A DNA stretch of 64,000 nucleotides from Taxillus chinensis (GCA_023512835.1 CM042089.1:21456438-21520437); one strand, 5' to 3'. Counted from the first letter of the stretch, positions 1 to 11,307 are shown. Notes: generated by a model from the sequence alone, not told the origin. Numbers and translations: made by a program.

Positions 1-1876
1 GTGGTGGAGGGCCGAGCCCAACGACTACCCTATGGCTCGGGATACCTCTATCATGCCGTGTAAGATATATGAGCAGCCGTTAGAGGAGCATATCTTCCAC
101 CGGCGGATGAATGGAGCAGCGAAGGACATCGCTCTTGGCACCAGGTCCATGAGGTTCTTATACCGGTCCTCCTTGATCGACACTTTGTACTCTTGCAATT
201 GGACCTGACCGTGGGCCATGTCGTCCTTTATGACCCGAGCCAAGCCCATGGGTTTTCCACACGAAAGAAGAAGCTTGTCCATGGTTTCTTGAAAAAAAAT
301 CAAAAAACGCACTCGAAAAAGAAGGGCGTTGACATCCAAGTTTCTCCTGGTGCACTTTAATGAAATGGAGCTTCCCAACAACCTGATCAATTCAGTTGTG
401 GGATTTTTGTCTCGCTATTATTTGATAGCTCTGTTGCGAGATAAGGATACTTGGGCACTCACAAGAGAAACCTCGGGCCGACTTTGTTGCACGTCTTAGA
501 AGAATGGTGGCCCATGTTATCTTCTACTATAGTGTTCCCACCAACCGGTAACGGTCTTCTACTTTTTTCCTTTTCCCATGCTCTGAGGGCATCACATCAT
601 TTAAGTGTGTGTGTGGGGGGGGGGGGGGTTTCCCTTGAACCGGTTGTTTGTTTGTTTGCATGAATGTTTCATTGTTCTTTTATGTTTTTGCCGTGAATGT
701 ATGTTTTGCCTGTGAGGTGCATGGCTACCAAGGTATGAAAATTCTGGTTAACTATATTGACCACTTTAGTATCTTGTTGTGATAAAGATGTTTCAATTGT
801 TAAGGTGTGTTATAAGTTAGTTAAGCATGTCTTTACTTTTTGTATGATATCACCATGATTTTGGAGCCGACATTTGAATAGTTAGCTGAGCATGTTATGA
901 TAGGATGAACTTTGTAAACCCTGAAGTGAAGTGCGAAATAGGCATATACTTTTTGAGAGCACCATTATCTTGCCTTTGAGTGTATTTTATGGGTTATTGG
1001 GTTCTCAATTTGCTCTTAATATTCATCACTAGCTATTTAATGGTTGGAGTTACTTAGGCATAAGAAGTACTGTTCGTGCTCGGTGTTTGGTGTATGGTGT
1101 TAGTGATTCAAGTATTTCCGTTCGGTTGTTTAAAAAAAAACAAAAAAAGGGGGCTTGTGTGAGGACAATAGCAGAGTGAATAATCCATCATGGGAGAGCA
1201 TAAAATGCAACCTTGTAAGATTATTACTAAAAAGAAGTGTGGAAAAAAAAACAAAAAAAAGTATTTGCTAGAATAAAAGCCACAATGGCTTACTGTTTAT
1301 AAGTGTTTTTGTTTTCGTGTTGCGGCCATAATGGCTAAGTTGTTTTGTTGTGCAATTTGTGTCACAAGTGTGAGCTTAAATCTTTAGCTCCAAGTGTTTA
1401 TCGATAAGTAGAATAGCGTGTGTGTTTTCCTTGACGAGCACAATGGGCATCTCTCATGTTTACTTGGCAAAAACTTAATCAATAGCTAGTAGTGGGTGTA
1501 AGAGTAAATCCTTAGTTGTTAGGCATTGATAGTAGGGCCTGAGAGGAGAGAAAAGAAAGTTATAGTTGAGTGAGGCTGCTCTAACCTTCGTGAGGACTTT
1601 CAGGGGGGAGCTAAGTTCATTTTATCCTTGCATGTTTGCTTCATGTGAACCGTTAGTAACGATATTACATGGTTGTTGGACTTGATAGTAAGGGTATGTT
1701 TCGATTAACTTATGATTCATTTTTAGCTATTGGAATGTCTACTTCATCATGATAGAATTGTATGCCTCGGGAAACCATGCCTCTCTTGTTTGTTCGTTTA
1801 TTCGTTCTTTTCCGTTTGATCGTGTGTTTATTTCTTTTTGCTTGAGGACAAGCAAAGGTTCAAGTATGGGGAAATT
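1..1876 (+). mobile_element. 3' internal tail of a Ty3/gypsy-type element D
   Basis: This stretch precedes LTR D and has no long intact frame. Its last bases (about 1842-1876: a CTTGAGGACAAGCAAAGG-type stretch, then a purine-rich GTATGGGGAAA) resemble the polypurine-tract zone that borders the 3' LTR of many plant gypsy elements. The LTR starts immediately after it with TGATAACGTGC. The interior is AT/GT-rich and non-coding apart from a peptidase-like relic near its left end. The rest of the element lies left of the window. Family placement (Athila/Tat-like) is inferred from the boundary motif only. Confidence 0.5.
73..357 (+). pseudogene. Ulp1/C48 peptidase-like fragment
   Basis: In frame 1, open from 73 after two stop codons, the translation contains LIPVLLDRHFVLLQLDL followed by HVVLYDP. 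This resembles the core of Ulp1-type cysteine peptidases (family C48): 'vPv...HW.L...dl.....vyD'. The H and D of the triad would be here; the downstream Q and C part is absent, because the frame runs into low-complexity lysine-rich sequence and stops. C48 domains are known passengers of plant transposons. The opposite strand is also open here (390 to 25) but shows no family features. It is most likely a decayed transposon-borne domain; the call rests on a short motif read by eye. Confidence 0.35.
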
Positions 1877-2136
1877 TGATAACGTGCATTTATGTCGTTA
1901 TCCTAGACTTTATATAGGGTGTTTTAGCATATGTTTTGTCCCTATTTGCATGATATTTTTCACATATTTGCTCTAACCCCTAGGAAGACCCTGTTTGGTG
2001 TATAGTGGTACTTTTTGAGTGTTTTTGGCAGGTTTTGGAGCAACCTTTTCCCACACACTTTGGCTAGATCACTCCATCAACTCAAGAGGAAGTTATAGGA
2101 AGAAGATGGAAGCAAAATGAAGGCAAAATCAAGGTG

Positions 2137-2280
2137 CACGTGAAAAGCTTTCTCACGTGCATTCTCATCAAGGATTTTATTGCATGGATGCATTCTACAA
2201 CTCAAGAGGAAGCTTTGGAGCAAATTTGAGTCAAATTGGGCCGCACGTGAAAAGGGTCTTCTCACGTGCATTCTCACGTG
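2137..2280 (+). promoter_or_regulatory. cluster of five G-boxes (CACGTG) in LTR D
   Basis: CACGTG occurs at 2137, 2154, 2244, 2263 and 2275. The first pair lies in a near-palindrome, TGCACGTGAAAAGCTTTCTC followed by ACGTGCA. The second pair is a degenerate repeat of the same block about 108 bp downstream, so the block looks duplicated. G-boxes are binding sites for plant bZIP and bHLH factors. They lie about 200-350 bp upstream of the LTR TATA box, the expected place for U3 enhancers. Confidence 0.55.
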
Positions 2281-2402
2281 CAAGCATTTTTGAGCTCCAA
2301 ATGATGTGTTTTTTTGTTTTAATCATTTTCCTCTAAAGAACTGGGGTCAAATTTGGTGTAGTTTGAGTTTTATTTCGCCTAGAACGTCGACTAGTGTCAC
2401 TA

Positions 2403-2424
2403 ACCAAAACGACGTCGTTTTGGT
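2403..2424. repeat. perfect 22-nt palindrome with central GACGTC
   Basis: ACCAAAACGAC and its exact reverse complement meet at GAC|GTC. The core ACGT is the kind of site bound by plant bZIP factors. It lies about 60 bp upstream of the TATA box at 2485, inside the U3 region of LTR D. Confidence 0.6.
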
Positions 2425-2484
2425 CATGACCACATTTATACTTAGGGCACACTTTTTGTAACCCTAATTTGGCCCAGTAAAACC

Positions 2485-2493
2485 TATAAATAG
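2485..2493 (+). promoter_or_regulatory. TATA box of LTR D
   Basis: The sequence CCTATAAATAGGGG is a canonical plant TATA context. It lies in the middle of the LTR, with U3-type motifs upstream. A transcription start near 2515 would be expected; this is inference. Confidence 0.5.
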
Positions 2494-3567
2494 GGGGGCT
2501 TGGGAGGCATTGTAAAGCATCTTGAGTGGGAGACTCTGATCTGAGTTCGAAAAGAGCCGTAGCCGTTGCTAAAAAGATCGGATTGTCCTTGGCAAGGAGT
2601 GATTTTAGGCAACAGACGCCGGAGTCTTTGGAGGCTGGAGTCCTGGTTCATCTTGGGGTCTTCCTTTATTGTCCTGGTACTGTAATCATGTTCTTTCTTG
2701 TAATTGTTATTGCTTTCGTCATGATTATGGAGTAGTTGTATTAGTCTAGGGGAGCAATGTAGCCCCCAATAAATTGTATTCAGTTTGGTTATGGTTGTTC
2801 AATAAAATAGAATTCAGTTCTTGTTTAATTCACTTACTTGTATGGAAATGCCTAGTTTATGCATAATTAGGTAATCTTAGCCCTTGTCTAGGGTGGAACA
2901 CTAGTGAATTAGATTTAATATTGCATGATGGACCAAGTCTGCAACTATTAGATTGTTTATCTACCTTGATCACTTTTATTCACATGGACCAAATGGGATA
3001 AAAGCCTTAAATCTATCTTAGCATGGACCAAATGTAAGATAGGTAGGAGATAATCAACATGAACATGAACTAGAACATAAATCAAGAACAAGAGCCATAA
3101 CCAGACTATTACAATCGATTGGGTGGTAAACATTGTGACCCTAGATCCTTAATCACTGAAATTTCAATACCAATAGCTTGCCAACATTCTGATTTAATCA
3201 TTTTTCGTTCAAACTATTTGTACAACAAAAATCAATTGTCCAGGACATAAAATCAACTTATTAGCTTAGTGTTTGCTGCTTAACAACATTAGCTACCTCC
3301 CTGTGGGTTCGACAACCGGAGTCTTAATACTCCATTTTATTACTTGACCAGTGCACTTGCTGCAAAACCTATAGACACAATTTATACGGATCAAGTGCAT
3401 ATTGTTCTTCGCGTTCTTTGTCGTTCTTCTCCGATTCTAGACCGTTCTTGCGAGTTTAATCCTTTCAGAAGGCAAGAGGTAGGTGATTTTTAATCCTTGA
3501 TTAGCCTATTGCATGAACGCAGATCGTAGAATCAACATGGGTTAAAGTTTTATATGAAAATATACAG

Positions 3568-3593
3568 ATATATATATATATATATATATATAT
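3568..3593. repeat. (AT)n microsatellite
   Basis: About 13 AT units inside LTR B'. A second short (TA)n tract lies at about 4269-4290. Confidence 0.9.
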
Positions 3594-3619
3594 GTAATTC
3601 TATGTATGAGTCATTGTCG

Positions 3620-3970
3620 TTGGTGCGTGTGCGTTGGAGCAACCTTGCTGGCGTGGAGGTGGAAGAAGAGCAGCGGCAAATACCGGCCGTGCGGTGGAGA
3701 TGGAAGTGGAGGGGGCAGTGGCGACTGACGCCCCACGTGGAGATGGGAGAAGGGGAAGGGGCGGCGGCAACCGCCGCCTGTGGAATGTCCGTGCACCTGT
3801 GTGCCGCCCATGCTCGCGCGCCCGAACGCCTTGCCGCGTTGGTGTAGAGGGAGAGAAGGGGGGGCGGCATCTGAGCCGCTGCCATGGATCTGGTACGCAC
3901 GCCGTGGGTCTGGTACGCACGTCGTGGATGATGGAGTCGGCGCAAATGATAATAGTGGGTGATGGAGTCG
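3620..3970. other. GC-rich cassette inside LTR B'
   Basis: An abrupt GC-rich block in an otherwise AT-rich LTR. It is open in several frames on both strands, which is a composition effect. No frame resembles a known protein. It occupies the same position as the GC-rich blocks of LTRs A and B but is not recognisably related to them. Confidence 0.5.
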
Positions 3971-4470
3971 GCGCCGTATATTAAATCAAATAATTTAAAA
4001 ATAATACTAATAATAATACTAATAATAAAGATAATGTTGTGCTTGGACTGGTTTGGTATGTCAAATATATACATTGTGTGGGCTTGAAACTTATAGTGTA
4101 AATATTGTAAGTATTATTGGGCTGATATTTATAATTTAGCTTCAAAAATATTATCTGTGGTGTGTTTCCATTAATTTGACATTAAAAACTTAATTTAGTT
4201 GTGCTTGATAATATTAATTTGATATTTAAAAAAATGATATTTGTGGCTTGATATTAGTTATTTGATGATATATATATATATATATATATACCAATTATGG
4301 GATTGCTGAGTTAGTGTTTAATGCGTGTGGATTTGGTGATTGGAATTGGTGTTGTAAATTATGTGTGGATGTGATAAATTGGTATTTATTAATTATGTGT
4401 GTGGATGTGATAAATTGGTGTTTATTAATTATGAGTGTTGATTTTATAATGAGATTGGTTGGATTAATTG

Positions 4471-4580
4471 TGGGTCCCATATAGGGCTGGCAAGAGGCCG
4501 TATGTCCTCTATGTGGCTGGTAACCCAGGTCCCATATGTGGCAGGTTGTCAGAGACACCACAGGTCCCGCATATGACTGT
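4471..4580 (+). repeat. four imperfect GGTCCCATATGTGGC repeats (LTR B')
   Basis: Copies read GGTCCCATATAGGGCTGG, TGTCCTCTATGTGGCTGG, GGTCCCATATGTGGCAGG and GGTCCCGCATATGACTG. The same four-copy arrangement appears in LTR B (42991-43110, reversed) and in both LTRs of element A (45010-45122 and 52640-52750). Confidence 0.65.
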
Positions 4581-5217
4581 CTAGTAGTGATATGAATTCC
4601 TGGAGTTGGTAGCGGGAATCCTGTGGATGGATGAATGGCCGGTGTGAACCTTTAATGATGGAAATGTGATGTGATGTCTTATTTGTGATTTAATGAAATT
4701 TAATTGTGATAGAATGTGACACTACACTAGCACAAGCATATATTGATCATACAGACTTAGGAATTCATGTAATAGAGTACTGGAGATGGGGATTACCTAC
4801 TGGGCATTCGTGCTCACCCTACTTTATTTTTTTATTTCCTACAGGTTGTAGGGAGTAGCTGGTGGAGCCATAGTGAAGCAGGACGGAACATCCTTGGTGT
4901 AGAATTTATTTAGTAGACGATTTGTTTTTATTTTATTTTATCATTTTATTTCCCGGACTTGGGTCTGTGGCAGTTGTAGAACCTTGTTGGTGAAACTTAT
5001 ATGTGAGTTATTCTGTGTGTTGGATATTGTGGGAATTGAATGCAATGTCGTATCATTTTAATAAATCTTGAATTGAATACATTGGGAAGTACAATTCTAC
5101 CCCTGTTGTGGAGTTGTACATGATTGGGTTGAACACTAATCCCCTCGACCCCTGTAGTGTGGGTGTGGGGAAGTCGCGTTTCTAGTTCTGTTGTTTTCAG
5201 GATTTGGGGGTGTGACA

Positions 5218-6881
5218 ATCATTGTACACCAACATAGGCTCGACCTAAATCTTCAAGTCAAAATTTTGAGTCACTATACCTTCGAGGCAAACTCATAATA
5301 CAACATTTATACTTAGCGATATCATCAGCTAGGGTTTGTGTAGTTTGCTTGCGCCGCTCTAAACAGTCAAGTGCATTTGTTGTCACATTAATGACTGCTA
5401 ATTACCACCAACAAATGAATGACGCAGATCTAACCAGTATGGGCACGCACATGCAGTATGGGCAACAAATCCGTAGACCTGCAACAAGATTTACAACCCA
5501 TCCACTATACTCCCGAAAAATCATGGCAGGAAGTCAGAATGTCAAATGGAAACCTAGGCACACATGCACTATAATGTTAAAATATATTTATCACATGCCT
5601 TAATAGGAATATCTATCAACTCTCACGAAAAGCGAGGACTAGAACTCTAAAAATACAATATATAGAATTTTGAGATGCATTGAAGAAAGAACTTTTGAGG
5701 AATCAACTTGAGAGTTCCAATGCTTGGAGAGAAAGAACAAGAGAATTCTTTCAAGTGATGTGCGCCGTGACAAACTAAGAACAAAAATAAACTTGTAATG
5801 ATTCATCATACATTTCTTGTTCAACAAGATCTAGCACAATTATCTTGTCTACTCTTTACATTATTCAGTCACAATCAATAATCTATTTTAGAACATTCCC
5901 TAACAGTGTCAATCCTTTCATAATGACATCCATAGGAATATTCATTCTAAATCTGAGATTTGTCACATCTATAACATTTGCTCTCATCTCAGATTTGTTA
6001 GATAGTCCATAAAGACTCATACACTTTATTGTTATCTTCTCCATTAATATCATAGCTTAGTTATCACTTGTAGACTTACACCAACTCTCAGTCATAAGCT
6101 TCAGCAAAAAGAGTTTATTTACCCCCCTCTTTAGACACACTTTGAGACCTACACATGAGTATTATGATATTATTGTATGATTGGTGTGCTTTAGCATAGT
6201 TTTCCACTCTGGGACCTATTAATTGTGATTGTTGATATGTGGTGGTCTATATGGGTGTTGTGGGTATCAAGCTATTGTTGGGCACTCTGTCATCACCCGT
6301 TTTTGATCGGGTTCGATGCTGGCTTGTGAAAGAACCTCAATGCTAGTTCATTTAATTAATCCTAGAGTTTTCTATGCACAAGGCTCACACAAACTATAAA
6401 AGAAAAGAAAATATAGAGTCACTAACAAACAATTTAAAAGTGTGATTAAGTGTTGGACCTTATTTTGTCTGGGTTGGACATACATATTCATTTTTAGCTT
6501 TATATTATTCCATATCTATCATTGACTTTGTTTAGAAAAATAAAGAGGCGTAACCGTTAATTTAAAGGACGCGACGTTACTTATTAAAAAAACAATAAGA
6601 AAAACATAAAACCAGAATTTTAAAAAAATGATAAAAATATTTTTAGGGTCGGATGTGCGTCTGCATTTTTTATTTTTCAAGCAGCATTTTCTGCATCACA
6701 ATAAGAAACCCCAACGGTCACGACACTATTTCCAATGGCTATATTCTCCACCAACGGCCACTTTTCCACCCGATAAATACACCCTCATTCCTCTCCTTTA
6801 CTCACACACAACTTCTACTCTACCACTCTTCAAATTCTCTTCTTCAATTCTCCACGTTTTTTGCCTCCTCATCTGCAAAAA
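5218..6881. other. intergenic, no gene recognised
   Basis: AT-rich sequence with scattered short ORFs (for example 84 codons from 5349) that have no family features or gene-like codon pattern. The last 150 bases (CGATAAATACACC near 6770, then a C/T-rich leader ending at 6881) look like a small promoter and leader for the ORF that follows. Confidence 0.5.
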
Positions 6882-7025
6882 TGGCTGACTGGATGACGTA
6901 CATGCTAACAGTGCTGGTGCTGGCTTGCACCATTATATATCCATGTTGGGCGGCGTTTTCATATCCGTCCTTGCTTTTATCATCCTCTTGTATGCAGTGG
7001 CAATGGCCACATAATATATTTTAGG
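6882..7025 (+). CDS. putative 47-aa membrane peptide
   Basis: The ORF begins AAAATGGCTGACTGG, a good plant start context, after a pyrimidine-rich leader and a TATA-like GATAAATA about 110 bp upstream. The peptide starts MADWMTYMLTVLVLACTII, a hydrophobic segment. The MADW start is shared with the plant DUF3339 family of about 70-aa membrane proteins, but the family's PGLL and HVH motifs are missing. In the +2 frame from about 6940 a second hydrophobic run ends in LLYAVAMAT and a stop, as if a one- or two-base shift had broken a two-span protein. It could be a young pseudogene or chance. Confidence 0.3.
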
Positions 7026-7149
7026 TTGAATTATATAATATCTCCACCATGGAGTCCTAAATAAATTGCAGTTTGCATGTTTGTGTTTTATATGTGTGTC
7101 TATATATACATATGTAATAAATAAATAAATAAATAAAACCATCCCAATG

Positions 7150-9430
7150 ACCAATCACGGCCGACATAGGCTTAACAAAAATAAAAAGTTAAAAAAAAGT
7201 GAATAGTACATCGGGTACTGTTCATGAATAGTATCCAAGACTGTTCGTGCACAGTATTCACCCTAAAAAGGAAAGAAAAAAATCAAAAAAAAAAGAAGAA
7301 AAATAATTAAAAAGACAAAAAACAAAAGAAATACATGGGGAGGAGGGCAAACCCCCATGTTATTAAAAAAAGGGAAACATATTGGCCCCCCATGTGATGT
7401 TAAAAAAAACTAAAAATAAAATAAAAATAAAAATAATACAAGGTCATGGAGGCATCGCCCCTATGTTTGAAAAAGGAGGGGGGCAAGTTTGGCCCCCATT
7501 TCTTTTATTTTGACTTCATTAAAAAAAGCAAAAGAAAGAACACGGTGAGAAGGAAAAATGATTAAAGTTTCTTTCCCTTAACACCTATATAAAGGGGGTC
7601 TTTCTTCCTTTCCAAAGACATACCATCAAATGCATAAAACTCTAAAAAAATAGTATAATGTAAAATTAATTGTGGTTCTAAAAAAAACTAGGATTATAGT
7701 CAAATTAATCTTTTTCATTCTTTTGCAGAAAAATGGAGGCATTCAGGAGAATGGCTCCCTTAGTCCACGTTATTTTAGGTTTTTTAGTCCTTTTTTTTTT
7801 TTTTTTGTAAATTAGCAGTTAGTTTGTAATTAAATTTAACATAATTAGTTAGTTAGTTAGTTTTTAAATTTAGTATAATTAGTATAATTAAATTAGCATA
7901 ATTAGTTAACTAGTATTTAATTAGCATAATTTAGCAAAAATTTAATTAGCGTAATAATCTGATTTAGTTGTATATGTATTTATTTATCTTAATTTCTATT
8001 ATATAATATGTAAGTATAGTCTATACTAAAAAGGAGAAGAAGAAAAGGGAGATATTTCATTTTGTTATTGCACACTCCACGAAATATATATATATATATA
8101 TATAGGAAATGATAACAACAAATTAGTTGTGTTTTCATAATTAGTTAGATAATTTTAAGTCTTATTGGAGTAAATTTATTGATGGGATGACAAAAACAAA
8201 ATTAAGAAAAACATATCACAAAAAAATAAATAAATAAAAACAAAACAAGCTATTTGCAGTTTCGGCCAGTAGTCTTCGGTGTCTTACTCTTCAAAGCCGA
8301 CGTTGCCACCACCGAAGTCGGCAATCGTCAGAATTTTGTCAAAGCTAACATCGATCTTATATATATTTTTATATCTATAATCAGTTTTAATTGTTTTAAT
8401 GTAGCTTTTTTAGGTCTTATTGTTTTGATGTAGTATTTATTATTGTTGTTGTTGTAGCTTGCTACATATATATTTTTTTTCAGGTTTTGTTTGTGGTTGT
8501 TTTATCATTTTCATGGAGTTGTAATATGTAAATAAAAGAAGGAAAGAGTTGGCTCAAAACAATAAGCCCTATGATTTTTAAGAGAAAATAATTTGTTTTT
8601 TTGTTTTATCCTAGCAAATATTAAGAGCAAACACATATTAAAATAAACATGATGTACGTGAAAGAGACCAACAAAAAAAAAAAAAAAAAGTGATTATATT
8701 TGATTTATGAATGTCACAATAACGTACATCATGTTTATTTTAATATGTGTTTGCTCTTAATATTTGCTAGGATAAAACAAAAAAACAAAATATTTTCTCT
8801 TAAAAAAACAAAACAAAACAAAAACATCGTATTGATTTTTGGCTTCTGCTATTTAAAAAAAAGATTCCGTTAATAATAATAATAAACAAACAAACAAAAA
8901 AATCCCAAAAAAAATAAAAAAACATATAAATAAAAAAACATTCCAAAAGATTTTGTTTTTATGATGTAGTTTGCAAAAATTAAAACAAAAATTAGTTTTC
9001 ATATAATATTTTTTTATAGAAAAGAAAATATATACAAAAAAAGGAAAAAAACTTTGGGATTTCTTGTAGACGTTTAGGTTAAAATGAATTTCATTTTAAA
9101 AATAATAATAAAATAATAATAATAATAATAATAATAAAAGGAGTAGAACTCTAGTCAAAATTAAGAGAATAAATAGAAACAACCTCCTAAGATAGGTACC
9201 GAAAGGGCGTTGTAAAAGTGCTAATCGTTCCATACACGTAACCAACTCTTGAACTTTTTATCTGGTAACATAGACCACATTTTTTACTACTCAAAGTAGA
9301 GGGTATCTAACTGTACCTCAAAAAACAGTTGGTGGCGACTCTATTTCTCACAATTGGTTTCGATTGAGATCATCCCAAGCGGGCCTAGACGAAATTTAGT
9401 GATGACATTGAGCACCTATAAAAAAAGGTC
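7150..9430 (+). mobile_element. decayed Tat/Ogre-like LTR
   Basis: The left part has the '...GTACTGTTCATGAATAGTA...' type repeats and a TATA box (CTATATAAAGG at 7585-7595) seen in long plant gypsy LTRs. The right part (9180-9430: GATAGGTACCGAAAGGGCG, TGCTAATCGTTCC, then CAGTTGGTGGCGACTC) resembles the LTR end and primer-binding region of Tat-lineage elements. No clean TG...CA limits or target duplication are seen. Oligo-A/T tracts and a nested MITE interrupt it. Placement comes from remembered motif style only. Confidence 0.4.
8575..8806. mobile_element. palindromic MITE with 85-bp terminal inverted repeats
   Basis: The left arm 8575-8659 (TTTTTAAGAGAAAATAATTT ... GATGTACGT) is almost exactly the reverse complement of 8722-8806 (ACGTACATC ... 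CTCTTAAAAA). They flank a 62-bp loop that contains a long A tract. The arms differ at very few positions, so it is either young or kept by gene conversion. It has no coding capacity. Surrounding A-rich sequence hides any target duplication. RNA from either strand would form a hairpin of about 85 bp. Confidence 0.75.
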
Positions 9431-10500
9431 TATGGTTCCAGAGAATTAGGTTTGGGAGTCGGTTACATGTGATGAAAGAACAAACAACTCTTACACTCCC
9501 ACAATGCCCACAATTGTTACCTAGTCTTAATTTATGGGTATTTACTTGCTTTGTTAAAAAAAATATTATTTTTTATATTTTTGATTTTTAAAGAAAATAA
9601 AAAATTTAGGATCTAAGCTAAGGAAAACAAAAACAAAAAGTTTCAATTTAAATAAAAAAATGCATTCTAATTTTAGAAAAAGAATATGGATTTAAGTCCG
9701 CGTAGCAGTATTGCATTTTTTTAAAAGTAAAACAAAAATAATTTTCTTTTTTAGAAAAGAAAAATAAAAATAATTTAAATTCAAATATGAAAATACTGTC
9801 ACAATTGATATTGGCTCGGACAGTTAGGATGTGAGCATCTAAGGCTCAATCCTATGACCACTCGGGTAGTTGATTTAATTTTTCTAGAAAGATGAGTGTT
9901 TTTCTTGTCTTTTTTTATTTTTTAAGAAAAAAAATAAGAATTAAAAGAACAACTGTTTCACTTCTAAACATTTGAGAAAAGAAGTTTTCACAGTTTAAAT
10001 ATGAAGAAATTAAAGAAAAACCTAAGTAATCTTTTTGTGACCAAATAGGGTGATATTCCTTCAAAAGTCCCCATGAAAACAGAAAGGTTAGAAAGAAAAC
10101 TGTAACTCTTCTTTCCTGCTTTACGCTTTTGGTTTCTACGAACCCATAATGTTTGTCCTTAATATTGCCTTTACTTTTCTTCCCCAAAGATTCGTCTAGA
10201 AAAAGATCTCCTGATAAAAAGATATACTCCTCCTTTTATCAAAAGAGTCATCGTCCCTTTGGTCCAAGGGATGTCTATTCATCATCTTGGATTGCACATA
10301 TCTTAACAAATTTGGATTTGGGCTCAGTCGCCAGATGGCGACTTTACTTGAGCTTTCCTGGGCCTCTCTTGTTTTCACTTGCTGTGTAAGGAATATAGCT
10401 TTGTATATATATTGGACTAAGGAAAAATAAAACTGTCAATGTATGACAAACATGCATTTGAAGAAGCAAAATTGTGAAAAATAAGACAGATTTTTGTAAC
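9431..10500 (+). other. AT-rich leader-like debris, no gene
   Basis: It starts with GAGAATTAGGTTTGGGAGTCGG, of the kind found beside Tat-type LTRs, then decays into A/T-rich sequence. Short ORFs at 9915-10389 on both strands show no family features. Confidence 0.4.
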
Positions 10501-11040
10501 AACTTCAAAAATTCATAAAATTTTCCATAGAACTCAAATTAAGGTTACATTGGTATTGTTTTGGTTGAAATTTTGTTAGCAATCTTCCAAAATTGGAATC
10601 ACTCAAAGGGAATTAACCGTTTGGGAGAAAATTGGGAAAAATGGTATATTGGTACATGACAAAGTGAACATTCTGCACATTAGTTTCAAAAAATTATAAC
10701 TAATTGTATACAAATAGGAATGAACTCAAATAATTTAGAAATGATAGATAAAGATATTATCTAACCAACACAATTGATCTTGCTCGATTCCAATAAGTGT
10801 TGATAAAGTTATTAGCAAAACAAGGTGTTACGCACAACTGTCTCACCCAAACTTGATTACTAACTTCAAAAAATCATAACTAATTGTATAGAGGTTAGAA
10901 TAACCTCAAACTAGTTGGAAATAATAGATAATGATGTTAGATAACAAATGTAGTGACTTTGTTTGATTCCAACAAGTATTAAAAAGTTATTAGCAAAAAA
11001 ATGCATTACGCACCATTTGTGCAATCCAAATTCGTACAAA
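10501..11040 (+). repeat. three tandem copies of a 180-bp repeat
   Basis: AACTTCAAAA-ATTCATAA occurs at 10501, TAGTTTCAAAAAATTATAAC at 10681 and TAACTTCAAAAAATCATAAC at 10861, exactly 180 bp apart. Copies two and three also share GATTCCAAYAAGTRTT and AAAGTTATTAGCAAAA near their ends; copy one is more diverged. The array lies just upstream of the polypurine tract of LTR E, so it belongs to the element's 3' non-coding region. Confidence 0.65.
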
Positions 11041-11307
11041 ACTCGATATTTTTGTCATAATCTCTTTATTTCTTCTCAAAATCGAATATGATCAAATGCA
11101 TTATTCTCTGAATTTTAGCTTTTATCATTCAGTGCTTGCCTTGGGGCATTTTAAGGTTTCTCAAAGTGATTCTTAGTCTTGTGGTCTTTTTGCCAAGTAC
11201 GATTGCGAGCTAACTCGTTCAAAATGAGATTCAACACTCTTGATAGTGCATTATTGCCATGTGTGTCATTGGTTATTTTTATTGTGTTGCTACTTTTAGG
11301 ATAAATT

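Larger units (their letters stand above)
1877..3393 (+). mobile_element. LTR D (3' LTR of gypsy-type element)
   Basis: The LTR runs from TGATAACG to ACGGATCA (TG...CA ends), about 1.5 kb. It follows a polypurine-like tract. Near its end it has the CCTCCCTGTGGGTTCGAC stretch (about 3296-3313) typical of the U5 ends of plant gypsy LTRs. Inside are a G-box cluster, a 22-nt palindrome and a TATA box. There is no primer-binding site or coding sequence after 3393; instead an unrelated LTR (B') begins. D therefore looks like the 3' LTR of an element inserted into B'. The matching target duplication (AGTGC expected) would be outside the window. Confidence 0.6.
3394..5217 (+). mobile_element. LTR B', 5'-truncated LTR of the B family
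   Basis: The last 770 bp (about 4450-5217) are very similar to the reverse complement of 42395-43150 (LTR B). The shared blocks include GGTCCCATATGTGGCAGG, CCTGGAGTTGGTAGCGGGAA, GTGCTCACCCTAC and the terminal GGATTTGGGGGTGTGACA. The copy ends in ...TGACA at 5217. Its left part is cut by LTR D, so the start of the LTR is presumably left of the window. It has no coding capacity. It carries a GC-rich patch (3620-3960) and a putative donor/acceptor pair (GTAGGTG at 3479, TTTCCTACAG ending at 4844). Confidence 0.75.

Noticed and set aside
25..390. 121-codon minus-strand ORF at the window start
   Set aside because: No family features; the opposite frame gives a better Ulp1-like reading.
3550..4074. 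174-codon minus-strand ORF
   Set aside because: It reads through a microsatellite and the GC-rich patch of LTR B'; several overlapping frames are equally open and none has protein features.
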